Assembly (NCBI GenBank): GCA_032334055.1
Contig: JAUOZS010000001.1
Coordinates: forward strand, 2,888,501 to 2,952,500
Source of the DNA: Selenomonadales bacterium 4137-cl
Lineage (GTDB): Bacteria > Bacillota > Negativicutes > Sporomusales > UBA7701
Direction: 5' to 3'
DNA length: 64,000 nt
The translations under genes were made by a program, and so were the position numbers. The notes beneath the pieces are model-generated. The model did not search any database, had not been told where the DNA came from, and saw nothing but the letters and a program-made list of their open reading frames with translations. Below, one piece after another: positions 39,957-48,900 of this stretch (position 1 is its first letter; each line of letters starts with the position of its first letter).

Positions 39957-40079
39957 CTACTTTGTCATGCCCAAAACATGAGGATGAGTCATTTCCAGTA
40001 CCGCCAAGCGGTACGTCGTACCATCATCTGGGACGCAAAAGACATCCTTGTCTAAGCCGCTTTTACCCCAGGTCGCCAT
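39957..40079 (-). CDS. Possible 40-residue leader protein before the amidohydrolase gene
   Basis: A short frame from ATG at 40079, with GAGAGG about ten bases upstream, that ends nine bases before the amidohydrolase start. The product begins 'MATWGKSGLDKDVFCVPDDG' and is unrecognised. It lies between an intrinsic terminator and the first enzyme gene, so it could be a real small protein coupled to translation of the operon or simply an open frame. No coding test could be done. Confidence 0.3.
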   Translation of the reverse strand: MATWGKSGLDKDVFCVPDDGTTYRLAVLEMTHPHVLGMTK

Positions 40080-40120
40080 CACACGAACCACCTCTCGCAA
40101 GTAATAGTAAAGAATCAAAT

Positions 40121-40165
40121 AAAAAAACCGCCTCGCAAAGAACAATCTTTGCCAAGGCAGCCTTG
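40121..40165 (-). terminator. Intrinsic terminator in the operon leader (candidate attenuator)
   Basis: On the minus strand GCCTTGGCAAAG (40158-40147) pairs with CTTTGCGAGGC (40140-40130) with one bulge, and seven T follow. An alternative hairpin CAAGG-CTG-CCTTG (40165-40153) uses part of the same sequence and would prevent the terminator from forming. The element lies 40-75 bases past a promoter and before the amidohydrolase gene. Confidence 0.6.
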
Positions 40166-40201
40166 CCTGCAACCATTAAATCATTGTAACTGTATGGATT
40201 A

Positions 40202-40230
40202 AGGATAACCGCCTTTTTGCATCTTGTCAA
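40202..40230 (-). promoter_or_regulatory. Sigma-70-type promoter for the molybdenum-hydroxylase operon
   Basis: On the minus strand a perfect -35 TTGACA (40230-40225) and TATCCT (40207-40202) are 17 bases apart. It lies between the GntR/UTRA gene stop (40468) and the amidohydrolase gene, so the long operon has its own promoter. The rest of the 295-base interval, 40231-40467, shows nothing else I can name. Confidence 0.65.
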
Positions 40231-40467
40231 TTAGTTTTCTATAAATTTTTCCTGTACAAGCGCCAATTTAATTTTGTTTGCCGTGTCCGCACGGCCTCGA
40301 TAACGCCCTCCCGGAGAACCTGATTTCCTGGGCGCTCGGGCGGCGGCGGGGTTGGCGGACTGGCCGCCGCAACCGGAGAGCGCCGCTGCGCGGGCGATTT
40401 GAAACGATACCAAGGATAATGGCTGCTCTGGGCATACCTCGCATCGTTACCCCCCCATTTTCTCACA

Positions 40468-41193
40468 TTACCAGTCGATGCTGACTTTGGCGAAATCGCT
40501 ACGGTAACAGGAAACGCTATATTCAATCAGGACGCCGTCCTGGCTTTTAAGCACGCTTTCGACCTTTAACACCGGCAGATTCCCGGGGATATCCAGCGCC
40601 ACCGCCTCCTCCTGCTCAGGGAAGGAGGCCCGAAACACGGACTTTACCCGCCGGGGCGACAGGCCGTATGCGTCGTAGATGGCCGGCAGCGACCGGAATT
40701 TGTCGATAAAGCCGGCCAAACCCGGCAGCCGGGCGGCGGACAGAAAAACTTTCGAGAACAGGAAGGGCTGGCGGTTGACCAGGCGCCGAATGTCGAGGGC
40801 GAAAACCCGCTCGTCGGCCGCCAGGCCAAGCGCTTCGGCCACATGCACCGGGGCGGTGACTTCCCTCCAGGCAAGCAGCCTGCTGTCCGGGGTTTTGCCG
40901 GCTTCGCGGATGTCATCGGTGAAGCTGGTCTTCGGCGACAGACGGTATTCGAACAGGTCTACGGGCGGCTTCGCGACAAACGTGCCACGGCCGCGCTGCT
41001 TATAAAGCTCACCGGACCGGCATAGTTCGCCGATGGCCTGCCTGACGGTGTGCCTGTTCACGCGGTAGGCGCTGCTGAGTTCAATCTCCGAGGGGATGCG
41101 CTGGCCTTCCTTGAGTCTGCCGTTCACGATCTGCCGGCGGATTATTTCCATCAGTTGCCAGTAGTAAGGTATGCCGCTTTCCCGTTCGATCAC
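40468..41193 (-). CDS. GntR family (HutC/UTRA subgroup) transcriptional regulator
   Basis: A 241-residue regulator. The GntR winged helix covers residues 1-75 ('IPSEIELSSAYRVNRHTVRQ' with 'QRGRGTFVAKPP') and a UTRA effector domain covers about 90-240 ('FSKVFLSAARLPGL', 'VESVLKSQDGVLIEYSVSCY'). UTRA domains bind small molecules such as urocanate, fatty acids or sugar phosphates. GTCTAGAC, the core of many UTRA-regulator sites, occurs 29 bases before the start. It could control the molybdenum-hydroxylase operon downstream, the 4-hydroxybutyryl-CoA dehydratase operon upstream, or itself; the sequence does not decide. Confidence 0.9.
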   Translation of the reverse strand: MIERESGIPYYWQLMEIIRRQIVNGRLKEGQRIPSEIELSSAYRVNRHTVRQAIGELCRSGELYKQRGRGTFVAKPPVDLFEYRLSPKTSFTDDIREAGKTPDSRLLAWREVTAPVHVAEALGLAADERVFALDIRRLVNRQPFLFSKVFLSAARLPGLAGFIDKFRSLPAIYDAYGLSPRRVKSVFRASFPEQEEAVALDIPGNLPVLKVESVLKSQDGVLIEYSVSCYRSDFAKVSIDW

Positions 41194-41221
41194 TGCGTTG
41201 CCTCCTCATTGCCCTCCGGAC

Positions 41222-41229
41222 GTCTAGAC
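41222..41229. promoter_or_regulatory. GTCTAGAC palindrome, candidate operator for the UTRA regulator
   Basis: The perfect eight-base palindrome sits 29 bases upstream of the regulator start. NagR, PhnF and related UTRA regulators recognise GGTCTAGACC-like sites, so autoregulation is plausible. Confidence 0.45.
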
Positions 41230-41324
41230 AAATATCGATAGTTTTTGTGCCGCCTTCCTGGAAAGCGGCACGGGGATGGGGTTCTATCGTAGAGGGGGGG
41301 ATAGCTTGTTTTCGTTTCGCCTTC

Positions 41325-41390
41325 ATTATGGCACAATTTTGGCTGGGATATGTTAAGCGAATATTAAGCGATTGTTAATTGTAAGTTAAG
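41325..41390 (-). promoter_or_regulatory. Four 11-bp-period repeats next to a -10 box (Pho-box-like array)
   Basis: TTAAG, TTAAG, TTAAT and TTAAG start at 41353, 41364, 41375 and 41386, exactly 11 bases apart. On the minus strand they read CTTAAC-type hexamers separated by five bases. A -10-like CATAAT lies at 41330-41325, about 22 bases downstream on the minus strand, pointing to the GntR/UTRA gene. Such 11-bp direct repeats are bound by OmpR/PhoB-class response regulators. The rest of the gene-free stretch 41194-41738 holds a short hairpin at about 41248-41275 and the terminator at 41513; no gene is evident. Confidence 0.45.
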
Positions 41391-41512
41391 ATGTCAGCCT
41401 TTGTCAGATGATCCGCGGCGATTGCGCCTCCAAAAAAGCGGCCCCCCGCGCTGCCCAGGCTCGACGAAAACATATTGTGAACGGCAAACGAATGTTGGCG
41501 GATGGCCCGAAC

Positions 41513-41543
41513 AAAAAGAGCCTTCCGAAGAACGGAAGGCTCT
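41513..41543 (-). terminator. Terminator of the PFOR-glcDF-dehydratase operon
   Basis: AGAGCCTTCCG and CGGAAGGCTCT form a perfect 11-bp stem with a five-base loop (41517-41543), followed on the minus strand by five T. It lies about 195 bases after the dehydratase stop. Confidence 0.8.
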
Positions 41544-41738
41544 CATAGAAACCGCACAACTGTATCCGACAAAACCCGTTATTATGCCGGGAGCCAGGAA
41601 AGGGTAACCAGCCTTCCCGTCGCCTCAATACGAATCCGGCCAGCTTTCCGTCTCGTTCCGCCACCCGAAAGCCGGCGGCCATTCCGGTCCGGAAACGGCG
41701 CCGGCCGGGAGGGGGGAAACGGATGGCGGTAACCCCGG

Positions 41739-43199
41739 TTAAGGGGAGGGGTGGGCAATCCCGGCGATATCTTTCGCCAACGACTTTTTCTGCTCTATGC
41801 CGCCCTGCCGGGCGATCATTATGCGCTGCGCCTGGGGCGAACCCGCCCCGTGCATCGATTCGGTACGGTAACCGACGGCCGCCGTGCCGAGGGTGATATT
41901 CTCGATTAACCTCAGGATGCGCATCCGCTCTTCTACCGGCACCGACGATACGCCGCAGAAGTACTTTTCGACAACGCGGCCGATCTCCGGGTGCCTGAGG
42001 TCATGCTCGGACGGCATGGTAACCATCAGGCCGCCGGCGATGTCCTCGGCCAGGCGGGCGATCTCGTAGGGGAAGCGGGTGACGTTCTGCTTGCAGACAT
42101 TTGCCAGCAGGAGGTTTATCAGGTAAGTGCCGGACGCGGTTGGGCTGCCTTCGCTCGAGCAGGCGATGCCGCACGAGTACAGCGTCTCGTTGAGGTGGGT
42201 CATTTCGATCAGCTTGTCTTTGACGTGGGAGGCTTTGCTGGCGCCGTTATAGTCGGCGGCCAGGGCGGTCGCTCCGATGAGCACGTCGCCGACACCGACC
42301 TTGCAACCGCCGTAGCTTTGGCGGTGGTAGCCGGCGAAGCGTTCGACCAGGAGACCGGAGTATTCGGTTTCTCCGCACATGAAGACATTTTCCCAGGGGA
42401 TAAAGACGTTATCGAACACCATGAGGGCTTCATGGCCGCCGAACTGCTTGTTGCCGACGTCGATGGAGCCGCCTTCGAGCTTGCGCGTATCGCAGGACTG
42501 GCGTCCGTAAATATAGAATATGCCGTCGGCGTCGGCGGGAGCGGCGAAAGAAACGGCGTAGTCGGCGTCCTCTTTGCCCATGGCGATCGTCGGCATCACG
42601 AGTATCCAGTGGGAATTGACCGCCCCCGTCTGATGAGCCTTGGCGCCGCAGACGACGATGCCGTCCTTGCGCCTTTCGACGACATGCACGTACAGATCGG
42701 GGTCGGCCTGCTTATGGGGCGGCAGACTGCGGTCACCCTTTGGATCCGTCATGGCGCCGTCGACCGTCCAATCTTCTTCCTGCATGCGCCGCAGGAAGTT
42801 CGTGAAGCGTTTGTGATAGTCGGTGCCGAACTTCCGGTCCATCTCGAAGGTAACGCTGTCGGCGGCGTTTATGGCGTCCATGCCCACACAGCGCTGGAAG
42901 CAGGCGGCCGTTTTTTGGCCCAGAAGGCGCTGCATCTTGACTTTTTTCACAAGATCGTCGCAGCTTTGGTGGAGGTGGCAGAAACGGTTGATCTTCTCGC
43001 CGGTAAGGTGGGAGGTGGCGGTCATCAACTCTTCGTACTGGGGATCGTTGGCAAGGTCATAGGTCATTTTGACCGAATTCATCGAAGGCCTGATTATCGG
43101 GTGGTCCACCGGGTTCTCCACAAGCTCGCCCTGCAGATATATTTTAAACTTCATGGCGCGCAGGCTCGCTTCATATTGTTCGCCGGTTTTGATAGGCAT
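41739..43199 (-). CDS. abfD: 4-hydroxybutyryl-CoA dehydratase/vinylacetyl-CoA isomerase family protein
   Basis: A 486-residue flavoprotein of the AbfD/HpaB family. The residues that hold the [4Fe-4S] cluster in AbfD are all present at matching positions: Cys100 and Cys104 ('AACFQRCVGMD'), His292 and Cys299 ('YHRQSYGGCK'), with Lys300 next to the last Cys. Oxygen-dependent HpaB hydroxylases lack this set, so an oxygen-sensitive radical dehydratase converting 4-hydroxybutyryl-CoA to crotonyl-CoA is the best call. It is the last gene of an operon with a GlcD/GlcF pair and pyruvate:ferredoxin oxidoreductase. No 4-hydroxybutyrate dehydrogenase is nearby, so the natural substrate could be a related 4-hydroxyacyl-CoA. 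Confidence 0.88.
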   Translation of the reverse strand: MPIKTGEQYEASLRAMKFKIYLQGELVENPVDHPIIRPSMNSVKMTYDLANDPQYEELMTATSHLTGEKINRFCHLHQSCDDLVKKVKMQRLLGQKTAACFQRCVGMDAINAADSVTFEMDRKFGTDYHKRFTNFLRRMQEEDWTVDGAMTDPKGDRSLPPHKQADPDLYVHVVERRKDGIVVCGAKAHQTGAVNSHWILVMPTIAMGKEDADYAVSFAAPADADGIFYIYGRQSCDTRKLEGGSIDVGNKQFGGHEALMVFDNVFIPWENVFMCGETEYSGLLVERFAGYHRQSYGGCKVGVGDVLIGATALAADYNGASKASHVKDKLIEMTHLNETLYSCGIACSSEGSPTASGTYLINLLLANVCKQNVTRFPYEIARLAEDIAGGLMVTMPSEHDLRHPEIGRVVEKYFCGVSSVPVEERMRILRLIENITLGTAAVGYRTESMHGAGSPQAQRIMIARQGGIEQKKSLAKDIAGIAHPSP

Positions 43200-43245
43200 G
43201 GTTGAAACCTCCTCTACAATTGCTTTACGGACAGAACTCTCGTCA

Positions 43246-44490
43246 TCAGTAAGTTCTGGCCAACAGCTCCACGGGGTGTACGACGGATATCGGCATCTCT
43301 CGCCGGGACAGACCGTGCTCCAGCTGCATGGTGCAGGCCGGACAGCCTGTCGCCACCATTTGGGGATTCACCTTCCGGATGGAGTCAAGCTTGCGATCCA
43401 GGATTTTCATCGACAGGTCGTAATGCATGACGTTGAAGGTTCCGGCGCCGCCGCAGCACCGGTCGGCATCCTCCATCTCGGCGAAAGTAAGCCCCGGTAT
43501 CGCTTTTAGAATCTCCCGCGGAGCGGCCGTAACCCCCTGGCCCCGGCCAAGATGGCAGGGCTCATGGTAAGTGACGACGCCGTCCACCGGTTTTTCGCCT
43601 GCCCGCAGGTTCACAACGTTGACAAGAAACTCCGCAATGTCGCGCACTTTGTCCGCGAAGCCTTCCAGCCCGGGAACCAGCTTGTCGTATTTTTTGAGGG
43701 CGGCGCCGCAGGTGGCGCAGTCGCTGATGATGTAGTCGGCGCCGGTCTCCAGCAGCAGGCGCGCGTTGTTTTCCGCCAGTTGGGCGGCCACCTTGGTGTC
43801 GCCGTAGGCCAGATGGGGCGTTCCGCAACATTGAACGCCAGCCGGAATGACAACCTCGCAGCCGTGATTTTCGAGAACCTTGATCACCGCCTGGCCGAGC
43901 TCGGGTTTGACCATGTTGGTCATGCAGCTTAAAAAGTAGGCGACCCGGATTTTGCCGTCTTTTTTCAGGGGCAATTCGCCGAGCATGCTCCGGAAGGTCC
44001 GGGGGGCGAACTCAGGCATGAGCCCTTCCTTTTTGTCCAGGTCCAGCGGCAATGCTTTTAAGAGACCGGTGCCGCGCAGCAGCTTCTGGAAGCCGCTGTG
44101 CTGGTAGAAGTAAGCCATCTTGGTCACCAGCGCCTGCGCGCTGTTGTTGGGCAGGAACCCGTGCAGCGCGCCGGCCAGCGGCAGCGGCAGACCATGTTCG
44201 GCGGTAATTTTGGCCCGCGCCTCCAGGACGAGCTTGTCGGTATGAACCGAGGGCGGGCAGTTGGCTACGCAGGCGCCGCAATCCAGGCACAGCGCAAGAA
44301 TTTCCTTGAGTCGCGGCGAAAGCTCCACGTTCCCTTTAATGAGCTCTCGGATCAGCCGGACCTTGCCGCGGGCGACGAACGGCTCCGAGCCCATTTCGGC
44401 ATATATTGGGCAGACCTTCTGGCACAGACCGCAGCGAATACATCTCTCCGTCTCGTCAAGATATTTATCAAGGGGTTCGGTCACATTCAT
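43246..44490 (-). CDS. glcF: GlcF-type iron-sulfur oxidoreductase subunit
   Basis: A 414-residue protein with two N-terminal [4Fe-4S] motifs ('CIRCGLCQKVCP' at about 17-28 and 'CLDCGACVANCP' near 68) and two CCG domains ('GVQCCGTPHLAYGD' and 'DADRCCGGAGTFNV'), the layout of glycolate oxidase GlcF. It takes electrons from the flavin subunit and passes them toward quinone or an ETF. Its start overlaps the glcD stop by four bases. GlcDF-like pairs oxidise 2-hydroxyacids such as glycolate, D-lactate or 2-hydroxyglutarate; the substrate here is not shown by sequence. Confidence 0.88.
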   Translation of the reverse strand: MNVTEPLDKYLDETERCIRCGLCQKVCPIYAEMGSEPFVARGKVRLIRELIKGNVELSPRLKEILALCLDCGACVANCPPSVHTDKLVLEARAKITAEHGLPLPLAGALHGFLPNNSAQALVTKMAYFYQHSGFQKLLRGTGLLKALPLDLDKKEGLMPEFAPRTFRSMLGELPLKKDGKIRVAYFLSCMTNMVKPELGQAVIKVLENHGCEVVIPAGVQCCGTPHLAYGDTKVAAQLAENNARLLLETGADYIISDCATCGAALKKYDKLVPGLEGFADKVRDIAEFLVNVVNLRAGEKPVDGVVTYHEPCHLGRGQGVTAAPREILKAIPGLTFAEMEDADRCCGGAGTFNVMHYDLSMKILDRKLDSIRKVNPQMVATGCPACTMQLEHGLSRREMPISVVHPVELLARTY

Positions 44491-45872
44491 TCCCCCCTTA
44501 GGAATATCTTGCCGGGATTAAGAATATTGTTCGGATCGACCGCTTTTTTGATGGCTCTCATCATGTTGAGGCTGGAGCTGTTGAATTCCCAATCCATGTA
44601 CTTCTGCTTCGCCAGCCCGACGCCGTGCTCGCCGCTGAGAGTGCCGCCGAGGTCGAGCGCCGCCCGGAAGATTTCGTCGATGGCGGCGTCCACCCGTTTC
44701 AGCTCTTCTTCGTCGTTGGACTGGACGAGAATGTTGGGGTGCATATTGCCGTCGCCGGTATGCCCCAGGGTGGGGATGGTCAGTTGGTATTTCGCGGCGA
44801 TCCGCTGGATTTCCCTGACGATATCGGGAACCTTGCTCCGCGGCACGGTAGCGTCTTCGGCGAGCACCTGAAGAGCGTTGCGGGCCATCGCCCCGAACGC
44901 GCTCCGCCGCCCCGTCCAAAGCTGCGTGGCTTGGGCGGCGTCGGCTGCTACCTTTACTTCCCTGGCGCCGGAGGTTTTACATATTTCCTCGACGATCACG
45001 ATCTGCCTGTCGACCTCGCCGGCGCTGCCGTCCACCTCGATGAGCAGCGCGCCTTCGGCGTCGAGCGGAAACCCGACCGGCTTGAAGGATTCGATGAGTT
45101 CCATGGTTTTTTGGTCCATGAGCTCCAATGTCGTGGGAATGATCCGCTGCTTGATGATCCCGGATACCGTTCTGGCGGCATCGTCAAGCCGGTCGAAGAG
45201 GGCCAGCACGGTACGCTTGGCTTCGGGCAACGGAACGAGGCGGAAGGTAATCTCGGTGATAATGCCGAGCGTGCCCTCGGAGCCGGCGAACAAGCGGATA
45301 AGGTCATAGCCGCTGACGTTTTTGATGGTTTTGCCCCCTACGCGGATAACTTCCCCGTTGGGCGACACGACCTCCAGCCCCAGAACATAATCCTTGGTCA
45401 CCCCGTATTTGACCCCGCGGGGGCCGCCGGCATTCTCGGCGACGTTGCCGCCCAGGGTGGACATAAACATGCTCTGCGGATCGGGCGGATAGAACAGCCC
45501 CTCCTTCTCCACCGCCTGGTGAAAGGCGGCGGTGACGACCCCCGGCTGGGCGGTGGCGGTCAGGTTGTCGGTGTCGATTTCGAGAATTTTATTCATGCGG
45601 TGAAGAGCCATTACGATCCCGCCCGCGACGGGGACGGAGCCCCCCGAAAGGTTGGTGCCGCCGCCGCGGGGCACCACCGGTATCCTATTTTCGTTAGCCA
45701 GCTTCATTATCGCGGCGATTTCCTCCGTCTTGACCGGCGCCACGACAACGTCGGGCATGTGATCTATCGGCGTGGAATCATACGAATAGCAGATAAGATC
45801 TTCCTTGGTGGTAAAGACATTCTCCTTACCCACAATCTTGGTCAAGTTCGCCAATATTTGCTGATTAAGCAT
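44487..45872 (-). CDS. glcD: GlcD-type FAD-linked 2-hydroxyacid dehydrogenase subunit
   Basis: A 461-residue flavoprotein of the vanillyl-alcohol-oxidase fold. The FAD domain has 'VVPRGGGTNLSGGSVPVAGG' at about 64-83 and 'STLGGNVAENAGGPRGVKYG' near 138. The C-terminal cap has 'GHTGDGNMHPNIL' and 'GTLSGEHGVGLAKQKYM', metal- and substrate-binding segments of D-2-hydroxyacid dehydrogenases. It oxidises a 2-hydroxyacid to a 2-oxoacid and hands electrons to GlcF. It lies 53 bases after the PFOR gene, which uses 2-oxoacids, so the two steps can be consecutive. Confidence 0.9.
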   Translation of the reverse strand: MLNQQILANLTKIVGKENVFTTKEDLICYSYDSTPIDHMPDVVVAPVKTEEIAAIMKLANENRIPVVPRGGGTNLSGGSVPVAGGIVMALHRMNKILEIDTDNLTATAQPGVVTAAFHQAVEKEGLFYPPDPQSMFMSTLGGNVAENAGGPRGVKYGVTKDYVLGLEVVSPNGEVIRVGGKTIKNVSGYDLIRLFAGSEGTLGIITEITFRLVPLPEAKRTVLALFDRLDDAARTVSGIIKQRIIPTTLELMDQKTMELIESFKPVGFPLDAEGALLIEVDGSAGEVDRQIVIVEEICKTSGAREVKVAADAAQATQLWTGRRSAFGAMARNALQVLAEDATVPRSKVPDIVREIQRIAAKYQLTIPTLGHTGDGNMHPNILVQSNDEEELKRVDAAIDEIFRAALDLGGTLSGEHGVGLAKQKYMDWEFNSSSLNMMRAIKKAVDPNNILNPGKIFLRGE

Positions 45873-45925
45873 TGCAGCACCTTCCAGCCATTATTTGCCT
45901 AATGAGGTTCGGCTATCTTCCTGCG

Positions 45926-48900
45926 TCAATAAGCCGCAAGGCGTTTGTAAGTTTCGAGCCTTTCCCTGGCGTCGCGCTCCGCTTTTTCGAACAGGGACTG
46001 CGCCGCTGCGGGGAATTGTCTAGCCAGCGCCGTATAGCGGACTTCGCTCTTGATAAAGTCCTGGAAGCTGGCAGTGGGTTCCTTCGAATCCAACATAAAC
46101 GGATTCTTGCCACTTTCCTTTAGCTGCGGATTGTAACGGAACAGCGCCCAGTAGCCTGACTCCACCGCCCGTTTGGCCTGGGCCTGGCTTTTGCCCATCC
46201 CGGCCATAATGCCGTGATTGAGACAGGGGGAGTAGGCGATGATGAGCGACGGGCCGGGATAAGCCTCGGCTTCGGCGATGGCCTTGAGAGTTTGGTTTTT
46301 ATCCGCCCCCATGGCGATCTGGGCGACATACACATACCCGTACGACATCGCCATAAGGCCAAGGTCCTTTTTGCGGGTTTTCTTGCCGCTGGCCGCAAAC
46401 TGGGCGACAGCCGCGGCCGGCGTCGCTTTGGAGGACTGGCCGCCGGTGTTGGAGTAAACCTCGGTGTCGAACACGAGGACGTTGACGTCTTCCCCGGAGG
46501 CGAGCACATGGTCAAGGCCGCCGTAGCCGATGTCGTACGCCCAACCGTCGCCGCCGAATATCCATTGCGACCGTTTGACAAAAAAGTCGCGTTGATTGTA
46601 GATCGCATTCAATAGCGGAACGCTGCCCTTCTCCGCCGCGAGCGCCTCTGTCAGGCGGTCGGCCCGTTCCCGCGTTCCGGACCCCTCGTCGATATGTGCC
46701 AGCCAATCTTCCATCGCCGTTTTAAGATCGGGGGAAATATTGGCGGCGAGTGCTTCGTTTACCAGTCCCGCGAGCGTTTTCCTGACCTGCTGGCCGCCCA
46801 TATGCATGCCGAAGCCGTACTCCGCGTTATCCTCGAACAGGGAAAAGCCCCAGGCCGGCCCGAACCCGCGCCGGTCGGTAGTGTAAGAGATCGAGGGAGC
46901 GGTGGCGCCCCAGACGGTGGAGCAGCCGGCAGCGTTGGAAATAAGCATGCGGTCGCCGAAAAGCTGGGTGACGAGCTTGGCGTAGGGCGTCTCGCCGCAC
47001 CCGGCGCACGCGCCCGAGAATTCCTGCAGCGGCTGGGAAAACTGACTGCCTTTGACGGTGAGCTTCTGGCTTGCCGGCACGGTCTGGGGCGCGAGGGTCT
47101 GCGAAAAATCCCACCACTCCTCGCAGGCCGGCCGCTGATCGGCCAGCGGCTTCATCGCCAGCGCCTTCTCCTTCGCGGGGCAAACATCGACGCAATTGCC
47201 GCAGCCGGTGCAATCCAGCGCAGATATCGCCAAGTGGAACAGCAGGCCGGGATAGCCTGTGGCAGGTTTGGTGACGAAATCCGCCGGGGCGTTTTTCATA
47301 TCTTCGGGGCTAAGCAGCATGGGCCGGATGACGGCGTGCGGGCATACGAACGAGCATTGATTGCACTGAATGCATTCGTCGGCCTGCCAGACGGGCGTCT
47401 CGATGGCGACCCCCCTCTTTTCCCAGGCCGTGACCCCCGATGGGAACGTACCGTCCTCACGGCCGTTAAAGATGCTTACCGGCAGTTTGTCGCCTTCCTG
47501 GCGGTTCATCGGGATCATGACTTCCCTGATAAATTCCGGCAACTGCTTGGCGCCGGCCGGCTGCCGATCCGTGGCGTTTTTCCAGCTGGCGGGCACTTCG
47601 ACGCGAATCAGCTCGCGGATACCGCGCTCGACCGCGGCGAAATTCATGTCGATGGTGGCCTGCCCCTGTTTGCTGTAAGAGTCGACGATCGCATCCTTGA
47701 GGTACTTGACAGCGTCCTCCACCGGAATTATTTCCGTCAGCCGGAAAAAAGCCGCCTGCATGATCATGTTGATCCGCCCGCCCAGTCCCAGCTCCTGGGC
47801 GATGTCAACGGCGTTTATGGTGTAAAACTGGATGTCGTTGTCCGCCAGATAGCGCTTCATCGCCGCCGGCAGATTCTTATCCAAATCTTCGGGCCGCCAC
47901 TGGCAATTAAGCAGGAATTTTCCGCCTGGCTTCAGGCCAGCCAGCAGATCATACTGATCGACATACGTCTGGTTGTGGCAGGCGATAAAGTCGGCGTTGG
48001 TTATAAGATAGGAAGACTGGATCGGTTGCCGGCCGAACCGCAGGTGCGAAACGGTGAGGCCGCCCGACTTTTTGGCGTCATAGGCGAAATATGCCTGAGC
48101 ATACAAATCGGTGTGATCACCGATTATCTTGATGGCGCTTTTGTTGGCGCCCACCGTGCCGTCGGCGCCCATGCCCCAGAATTTGCAGCAGGTGGTGCCG
48201 GCCGGAGTGGTGTCGATCGCCTGAGTGTATTCCGGCAATGAGGTAAAGGTCACATCGTCGGTGATGCTTACGGTAAAGGCGGTGCGGGGGGTTGGCAGCT
48301 TGAGATTTTCGTACACCGCCGCGATGTGGGCGGGGGTGAAGTCCTTCGATCCCAGGCCATAGCGCCCGCCGACGATCACCGGCGCGGAGGCGGTGTCGAA
48401 GAAAGCATTCCTCACATCAATATAAAGTGGATCGCCGGCCGCTCCGGGCTCTTTGGTCCGGTCGAGAACAGCGATGGCGCGGGCGGTGGGCGGCACTGCC
48501 CCGAGGAAGTGTTCGACCGAGAAGGGCCGGTAAAGATGAACGTCGACCAACCCCACCTTTTCGCCGCGTGCGTTTAAGAAGTCGATCGTCTCCCTGATGG
48601 CGTCGCAGCCCGAACCCATGGCCACTATGACCCGCTCGGCGGCGGGATCGCCGTAGTAGTTGAACAATCTGTAGTCGCGACCGGTGATTTTGTTGATTTC
48701 CCCCATGTAATGTTCGACGATGCCGGGAAGAGCCAGATAAAACTTGTTGACCGCCTCGCGGGTCTGGAAATAAATATCCGGATTCTGCGTAGTGCCGCGG
48801 ATCACCGGATGATCCGGGTTCAAGGCACGGCCGCGGAACTGGTCCACAGCTTCCATATCCAACAGTTTGGCCAGCTCATCGTATTCAAGGACATCTATTT

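Noticed and set aside
41502..41732. 76-codon plus-strand frame between the GntR/UTRA gene and the dehydratase
   Set aside because: It crosses the terminator at 41513-41543 and has no domain or plausible promoter.
41739..43199. 4-hydroxyphenylacetate 3-hydroxylase (HpaB)
   Set aside because: All four residues that hold the iron-sulfur cluster of 4-hydroxybutyryl-CoA dehydratase are present, and the setting is anaerobic.
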